Part shown: positions 60,428 to 64,000 of the stretch, piece after piece
Layout: each line of letters begins with the position of its first letter
Position numbering within the stretch: the first letter of the stretch is position 1
Origin: UBA1563 sp041671545
GTDB lineage: Bacteria > Bacteroidota > Ignavibacteria > Ignavibacteriales > Ignavibacteriaceae
Assembly (NCBI GenBank): GCA_041671545.1
Contig: JBAZBI010000001.1
Location: 186,001-250,000, forward strand
Length of the DNA stretch: 64,000 nt
Reading direction: 5' to 3'
Notes under the pieces: generated by a model
The model's database searches: none
What the model was told of the DNA's origin: nothing
The model's input: the letters and a program-made list of their open reading frames with translations, nothing else
Program-made: the position numbers and the translations under genes

Positions 60428-60463
60428 CATCATTAATAAGTAAAGAGCAAAGAGAAAAATAAA
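60425..60463. repeat. 39-bp element at the Shedu stop codon (copy B)
   Basis: It begins with the TAA of the Shedu gene itself (TAACATCATTAATAAGTAAA) and matches 31210-31248 after the AbiGi-like gene at 34 of 39 positions. GATGTT, the complement of AACATC, lies at 60502-60507. Further on, GTTCAAC (60505) and GTTAGGT (60594) resemble the outer boxes of integron attC sites, but the inner boxes are not evident. Confidence 0.6.
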
Positions 60464-60614
60464 TTTTCGAACAATTTATTATCTGAAGTGTAAGAAGTTT
60501 TGATGTTCAACGGTTGAGTTTGATATAAGTAAAATGTTTATGGATATCTTTAAATAATTAATTCTGCTGTAATACATTTTATCTTAACACAACGTTAGGT
60601 TAAAAAAAGGAACC

Positions 60615-61067
60615 ATGAAAGAGAACTTGGAAGTATTGTTATTGATTGTTAGTATTGTGACCCCAATTACTATTGGGGTATGGTTCATTTGGAAAAAGCG
60701 ACAAGCTACGATACTAGAAAATTACAAAACTCTAGCTCAGGTCTGGACCAACGAAGGCGCTATCATTAGTAAAGAAACGAAATTCATAACCCTCAAACTT
60801 TCCTTAGAGAACGGAGAATTATATGGAACTCTCGAGTCACCCAGGTTTGAGAGAGATTTCGAAGCACATGTATATCCGGGTTGGTTCTCATCAAAATTAG
60901 AAATCAGTGAGTTGATTGGAAATCACATAATCCCTAAAGCAATCATAAAAATAAAAATTAAGGGAAATAGAAATAGGCTTAAATGGAAAGCACAAAAATT
61001 AATAGATGTCGATCTATTACCCAAGAGCACCGTTCTATGGGCATGGAACAATAGAAAGACAATATAA
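60615..61067 (+). CDS. Membrane-anchored small protein, first gene of the ATPase-STAS-PIN operon
   Basis: The 150-residue protein has one N-terminal transmembrane helix (LEVLLLIVSIVTPITIGVWFIW, about 4-25) followed by a basic stop (KKRQ) that places the remaining 120 residues in the cytoplasm. These form a beta-rich domain (FITLKLSLENGELYGTLES) of no recognised family. AAGGA three bases before ATG supports the start. The next gene begins 2 bases after its stop. By position it could be a sensor or a membrane effector for the ATPase-STAS pair downstream. Confidence 0.7.
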   Translation: MKENLEVLLLIVSIVTPITIGVWFIWKKRQATILENYKTLAQVWTNEGAIISKETKFITLKLSLENGELYGTLESPRFERDFEAHVYPGWFSSKLEISELIGNHIIPKAIIKIKIKGNRNRLKWKAQKLIDVDLLPKSTVLWAWNNRKTI

Positions 61068-61069
61068 AA

Positions 61070-61885
61070 ATGTTTGTGCAAACCATAAATCCTAAAACAA
61101 TTTCAAAGCTTCCTGAATTACGAAAGCAAATAGAATTATCTAAGGATGAATATGCGGAAACAAAGTTAAAATTTATACGACCATATTGTGTAGCGTATTT
61201 AGATCAGGCAATGAGGACAATAAGGAAAAATAAAGAAGTACTTTTAATGCCAATCCATCCGGATGTTCATCAGTACTTAAAGCAATGTGGTTTCGAGTTT
61301 TTATATGGTAAATGCAAAAATGCTGAATCTTTTAATGATGATATCATTGTTCCGTTAATAAGATTTATCCCTGGGGAACACGACGAAGAAAATATAATTA
61401 ATTGGCTAGATCAAAAAGTAATAAAGTTCATTCCCCAAATGAACAGAGAGCTTAGAAAAAAAATTGTCGAAAATTTTTGGGAAATTGTTTATAATGCTTT
61501 TGTTCATAGTGAAAGCGAATTTGGTATTAGCGCTTGCGGGCAGCTCTATCCCCAAAAAGGATATTTTGAACTTGCCTTTTACGATGGCGGAGTCGGTTTG
61601 GCAAAAAAAATTAAAAAGTATGGAGCTATAAAGGAAGAGTATGAGGATTATTTGTGTATTGAATGGGCACTAAAAGAAGGCACCTCAACTACTGACAAAC
61701 CTTCAGCCGGCTTGGGCTTGCATTTCTTGCGGGAATTCCTTAAGATAAACCAAGGAAATTTTCAATTTATTTCAGGCAAAGGCTATTTCGGCAATTTTAA
61801 TTCTTCGATTGCAGAAAAAATACGATTGGATAATTCAATTGAAGGAACCCTAATAAATATTAGGATCATCTTCGATAATAAATAA
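61070..61885 (+). CDS. GHKL/HATPase-fold ATP-binding protein
   Basis: The 271-residue protein has a C-terminal HATPase_c domain (about 115-271). The N-box is VENFWEIVYNAFVHS with E138 and N142, the G1 box YDGGVGL has D172, and the G2 box is SAGLGL at 212-217. No phospho-acceptor His domain is visible, so it resembles an anti-sigma kinase (RsbW/SpoIIAB type) or MutL/GyrB-like ATPase, not a two-component kinase. The N-terminal 115 residues are an unrecognised mixed domain. The gene lies in a tight operon with a STAS-like protein, the normal partner type of RsbW kinases. Confidence 0.84.
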   Translation: MFVQTINPKTISKLPELRKQIELSKDEYAETKLKFIRPYCVAYLDQAMRTIRKNKEVLLMPIHPDVHQYLKQCGFEFLYGKCKNAESFNDDIIVPLIRFIPGEHDEENIINWLDQKVIKFIPQMNRELRKKIVENFWEIVYNAFVHSESEFGISACGQLYPQKGYFELAFYDGGVGLAKKIKKYGAIKEEYEDYLCIEWALKEGTSTTDKPSAGLGLHFLREFLKINQGNFQFISGKGYFGNFNSSIAEKIRLDNSIEGTLINIRIIFDNK

Positions 61886-61900
61886 AAGAAATATAAAGTT

Positions 61901-62257
61901 ATGAAAATTATAAAAGTCATCTTTGCTTTAGAAACAGCCCATCTTCTAACTGCAGAAAAGGGTTCTGCTTTTTTGCAATTAGTAAAGTCAGAATTAAATA
62001 GTGAAGATATTGTGGAACTGGATTTTGCTGGGTATGAATTTATTTCAAGTTCATTTATTAACCGGGCATTTGGAGATATTTGTCTTGAAAAGGGGTGGGA
62101 TGTTAAAGATTTTTATAGTAAAGTAAAATTTACCAATATTGATAAAGATGATATTGATGATATAGAGCTTGCCATCTTCAATGCAAAACACCGGAGAGAA
62201 TTAATGGATTCAGGAAAGAACCTATCCGACTATTATCCCCCTTCATACGCATACTGA
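61901..62257 (+). CDS. STAS-like protein (DUF4325 type)
   Basis: The 118-residue protein has the DUF4325/STAS-like signature. VELDFAGYEFISSSFINRAFG (38-58) is the equivalent of the anti-anti-sigma motif DLSGVxFIDSSGL, with S50/S51 as the possible phosphorylated serines. A variable acidic tail (DKDDIDDIELAIFNAKHRRE) follows. STAS proteins of this type bind or release the ATPase partner depending on phosphorylation. It lies 15 bases after the ATPase gene and 2 bases before the nuclease gene, fully inside the operon. Confidence 0.82.
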   Translation: MKIIKVIFALETAHLLTAEKGSAFLQLVKSELNSEDIVELDFAGYEFISSSFINRAFGDICLEKGWDVKDFYSKVKFTNIDKDDIDDIELAIFNAKHRRELMDSGKNLSDYYPPSYAY

Positions 62258-62259
62258 TT

Positions 62260-62874
62260 ATGGCGAAGGTTATTGACGCCGAAGATTTAGTACTAAGAAA
62301 AAAGAAGCTTCCTACAGAAGCTTTTTTTGTTGATACAAACATCATTATACTCTACAAAGATCCTTTCAGCGCATCTCTGACAAATGAAGAATTGAGTAGA
62401 TTTTCAGAAAAAGTTTCGTATTCCATGGAATATCTTAAAGCCAACTATAAAACCTATTCAACTATTTACTCTGCCTTTGAATATTATAAACATTTACAAC
62501 ATCATTATTTCACGAGCCAAACCGGAGATAGGTTTTTAAATACGAGTAAGTTTAAAAAGTTAAAGATTGAAAATGAAGTATTTAAGGATGGTTGGAAACG
62601 GCATATGATTTCATTTAGAAAAGTATTTTATAAAAATTTTCCAATCATTAATTCAAATGAGGATAAAGCTAATTTAATTTACCAATTTGAATCAGAAGCA
62701 ATGGATTTTGGTGATTATGCTATCTGGAAAGCAGTCGAATCGTCCAAAGAGACATTTCATTGTATCTTTTCAAACGATTCAGATTTGTATAACATCTCCG
62801 ATGATATTTACCTCCTTACTACAAACCCCAAAATCATTATTGAAGCAAAAAGTAACGGGAAATTATTCATTTAA
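62260..62874 (+). CDS. PIN-like nuclease
   Basis: The 204-residue protein opens with a PIN-domain motif, AFFVDTNIIILYKDP (D25). It has a middle acidic site in SAFEYY (E74) and late acidic residues in MDFGDYAIWKAV (D149, D152) and FSNDSDLYNI (D173, D175), the expected four-acid active site of PIN ribonucleases. The helical insert between about 85 and 140 is longer than in small VapC toxins. It probably cleaves RNA when released by the upstream switch proteins. No antitoxin of the VapB type is present. Confidence 0.78.
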   Translation: MAKVIDAEDLVLRKKKLPTEAFFVDTNIIILYKDPFSASLTNEELSRFSEKVSYSMEYLKANYKTYSTIYSAFEYYKHLQHHYFTSQTGDRFLNTSKFKKLKIENEVFKDGWKRHMISFRKVFYKNFPIINSNEDKANLIYQFESEAMDFGDYAIWKAVESSKETFHCIFSNDSDLYNISDDIYLLTTNPKIIIEAKSNGKLFI

Positions 62875-62919
62875 GAAAAAAGTATTTAAACTTTTCTCTA
62901 TTTAATCGTTATTAAAAAT

Positions 62920-63036
62920 CTATTTTGTTTTCCCCTTCTCATTCAAAATCATATGCCCCATTTTATCTCTTTTAGTTTCCAGGTAGCGGAGATTATTTTC
63001 GTTCGGGAGAATTTCTATCGGGATGCGTTCTATTTC
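62920..63036 (-). pseudogene. Duplicated C-terminal fragment of a ribBA-type gene
   Basis: About 38 codons ending in TAG at 62920 read IERIPIEILPNENNLRYLE and then TKRDKMGHMILNEKGKTK, very close to the true ribBA end (VERVPIEIAPNANNLRYLQ, then TKRDKMGHLILNEKGKKK). The fragment has neither start nor catalytic part and is bounded by palindromes. It is a decayed copy of GTP cyclohydrolase II, left by tandem duplication or by replacement of an older gene. Confidence 0.85.
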
Positions 63037-63037
63037 A

Positions 63038-63172
63038 AATCAGCGTAGCCGTAAACGGCAACGCTGCCCGAAATAATCATCGTAAACGATGATCACCAAA
63101 CAATTCATCCCGATTTATCGGGATTTGTTTGTGTAGCGTAATCCATTCATGCCTGCCTGCCACAGGTGGGGT
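63038..63172. repeat. Cluster of TAAA/TTTA-loop palindromes
   Basis: Three hairpins with a shared loop type lie in a row: CAGCGTAGCCG-TAAA-CGGCAACGCTG (63040-63065), ATCATCG-TAAA-CGATGAT (63077-63094) and ATCCCGA-TTTA-TCGGGAT (63107-63124). A wider imperfect pair follows (GCGTAATCC near 63137 with GGTTACGC near 63170). They sit between the ribBA stop and the ribBA tail fragment and look like dispersed REP-like repeats. Confidence 0.65.
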
Positions 63173-63201
63173 TACGCGGTAATAAATTAGCAACGACGAT
63201 G

Positions 63202-64000
63202 TTACTTCTTCTTCCCCTTCTCATTCAAAATCAAATGTCCCATTTTATCTCTTTTAGTTTGCAAATAACGGAGGTTGTTTGCATTAGGAGCAATCTCAAT
63301 TGGAACGCGTTCAACAATTTCCAGGTCATATCCTTTTAAGCCGACAACTTTTTTAGGATTGTTTGTAAGCAATTTTATTTTGCGGATACCAAGTTGAAGC
63401 AGTATTTGCGCACCGATTCCGTAGTCTCTAAGATCAGCACGGAAACCAAGCGCTTCATTCGCTTCAACTGTATCTTTTCCTTCGTCTTGCAAATTATAAG
63501 CGCGGAGTTTATTCGTTAATCCGATTCCCCGCCCTTCCTGGCGCATATAAACCACAACTCCGACTCCTTCTTTCTCGATCATATCGATTGCGCTGTTAAG
63601 TTGGTCGTGGCAGTCGCACCGTAATGAATGGAAAACATCTCCGGTCAAACACTCGGAGTGCATACGAACGAGCACCGGTTTATCGGGATCAATTTCACCT
63701 TTTACCAACGCGAGGTGTTCTTTCTTTTCAATTTTATTTTCGAAAAGAACCATTCTGAAATTTCCTTTTGTAGTAGGAAGATTTACTTCGGTAACTTTTT
63801 CAACAAGACTTTCTTTTCTTAAACGATAGTGAATGAGATCTTTTACGGTAAGAATTTTCAAATTGAATTTTTCGGCAAGTTCAATAAGCTGAGGGACGCG
63901 CGCCATCTCACCGTTGTCTTGTAAAATTTCACATAGCACACCGGCATGAGTTAATCCGGCAAGAGCACAAAGATCAACAACAGCTTCTGTATGTCCCGCA
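63202..64000 (-). CDS. ribBA: Bifunctional DHBP synthase / GTP cyclohydrolase II, C-terminal part (runs off the window)
   Basis: The visible 266 codons end with GTP cyclohydrolase II. Zinc ligands are in HSECLTGDVFHSLRCDCHDQ-type sequence, with three cysteines. The catalytic segment is MRQEGRGIGL, followed by LRDYGIGAQILLQLG. Before it the last DHBP synthase residues are seen (GHTEAVVDLCALAGL, then GVLCEIL), so the gene is the fused ribBA form. The enzyme carries out two early steps of riboflavin synthesis, from GTP and from ribulose-5-phosphate. The start lies beyond base 64000. A duplicated tail of the gene lies about 165 bases downstream. Confidence 0.94.
   Translation of the reverse strand, partial: AGHTEAVVDLCALAGLTHAGVLCEILQDNGEMARVPQLIELAEKFNLKILTVKDLIHYRLRKESLVEKVTEVNLPTTKGNFRMVLFENKIEKKEHLALVKGEIDPDKPVLVRMHSECLTGDVFHSLRCDCHDQLNSAIDMIEKEGVGVVVYMRQEGRGIGLTNKLRAYNLQDEGKDTVEANEALGFRADLRDYGIGAQILLQLGIRKIKLLTNNPKKVVGLKGYDLEIVERVPIEIAPNANNLRYLQTKRDKMGHLILNEKGKKK

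Noticed and set aside
62260..62874. VapC toxin of a VapBC pair
   Set aside because: The protein is longer than VapC and no small VapB-like antitoxin gene lies upstream; the neighbour is a STAS-like protein.

Overview
The window looks like a chromosomal segment of a member of the Ignavibacteria (Bacteroidota/Chlorobi side of the FCB group). This is an inference from content, not a database match. Six secreted proteins end in the type IX secretion (T9SS) C-terminal sorting domain with the NYPNPFNP signature. A PorD (DUF4835) homologue, a PorV-like barrel, a TonB receptor followed by a DUF4249-like lipoprotein, and AT-rich DNA with TTG/GTG starts fit the same group. No rRNA genes and no CRISPR array are visible.

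Layout. 1-16.5 kb: start of lon, an inositol-monophosphatase homologue, two T9SS cargo genes (an esterase broken by a frameshift and an endonuclease I), a SET-domain protein, typA, ychF, glgC, uvrC, the SRP RNA gene, an orphan DNA methyltransferase, tRNA-Ala(CGC) and a secreted GH13 enzyme. 16.6-28.2 kb: surface and nutrient genes, namely a TonB receptor/DUF4249/rhodanese-like operon, a dihaem cytochrome c, lipoproteins and a 1113-residue GH81 glucanase with PKD, CBM6 and sorting domains. 28.4-31.2 kb: an AT-rich accessory block of three unrecognised genes (one with a SWIM-like zinc motif) and an AbiGi-like gene. 31.4-36.5 kb: an RND efflux pair interrupted by a Y1 (RAYT-type) transposase flanked by nested inverted REP-like repeats. 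36.5-37 kb: tandem repeats.

37-40.5 kb: a divergent short-chain dehydrogenase / serine-palmitoyltransferase-like / GNAT-like trio that probably makes sphingolipid (ceramide) precursors. 40.5-46.4 kb: a cyclophilin, PorD, a PorV-like barrel and a helix-hairpin-helix outer-membrane-type protein. 46.5-49.3 kb: a tightly overlapping fur-feoA-feoB ferrous-iron operon. 49.3-57.4 kb: an MBL hydrolase, a TolB-like protein, an M28 peptidase and two beta-propeller T9SS cargos. 57.4-63 kb: an accessory region with a phenylalanine-heptad repeat protein, a duplicated helical protein, a Shedu (DUF4263) nuclease and a compact four-gene operon: membrane protein, GHKL ATPase, STAS-like protein, PIN-like nuclease. 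63-64 kb: a duplicated tail of ribBA, palindromes, and the 3' part of ribBA itself.

The best candidate for an undescribed system is the 60.6-62.9 kb operon. It pairs an anti-sigma-kinase-like ATPase and an anti-anti-sigma-like STAS protein with a PIN-like nuclease and a membrane-anchored protein, directly next to Shedu. Second comes a family of 21-bp/7-residue repeat arrays (Phe or Leu at every seventh residue) at two distant loci, one with a perfect Shine-Dalgarno. Third, a 39-bp element lies immediately after both the AbiGi-like and the Shedu genes, 29 kb apart.
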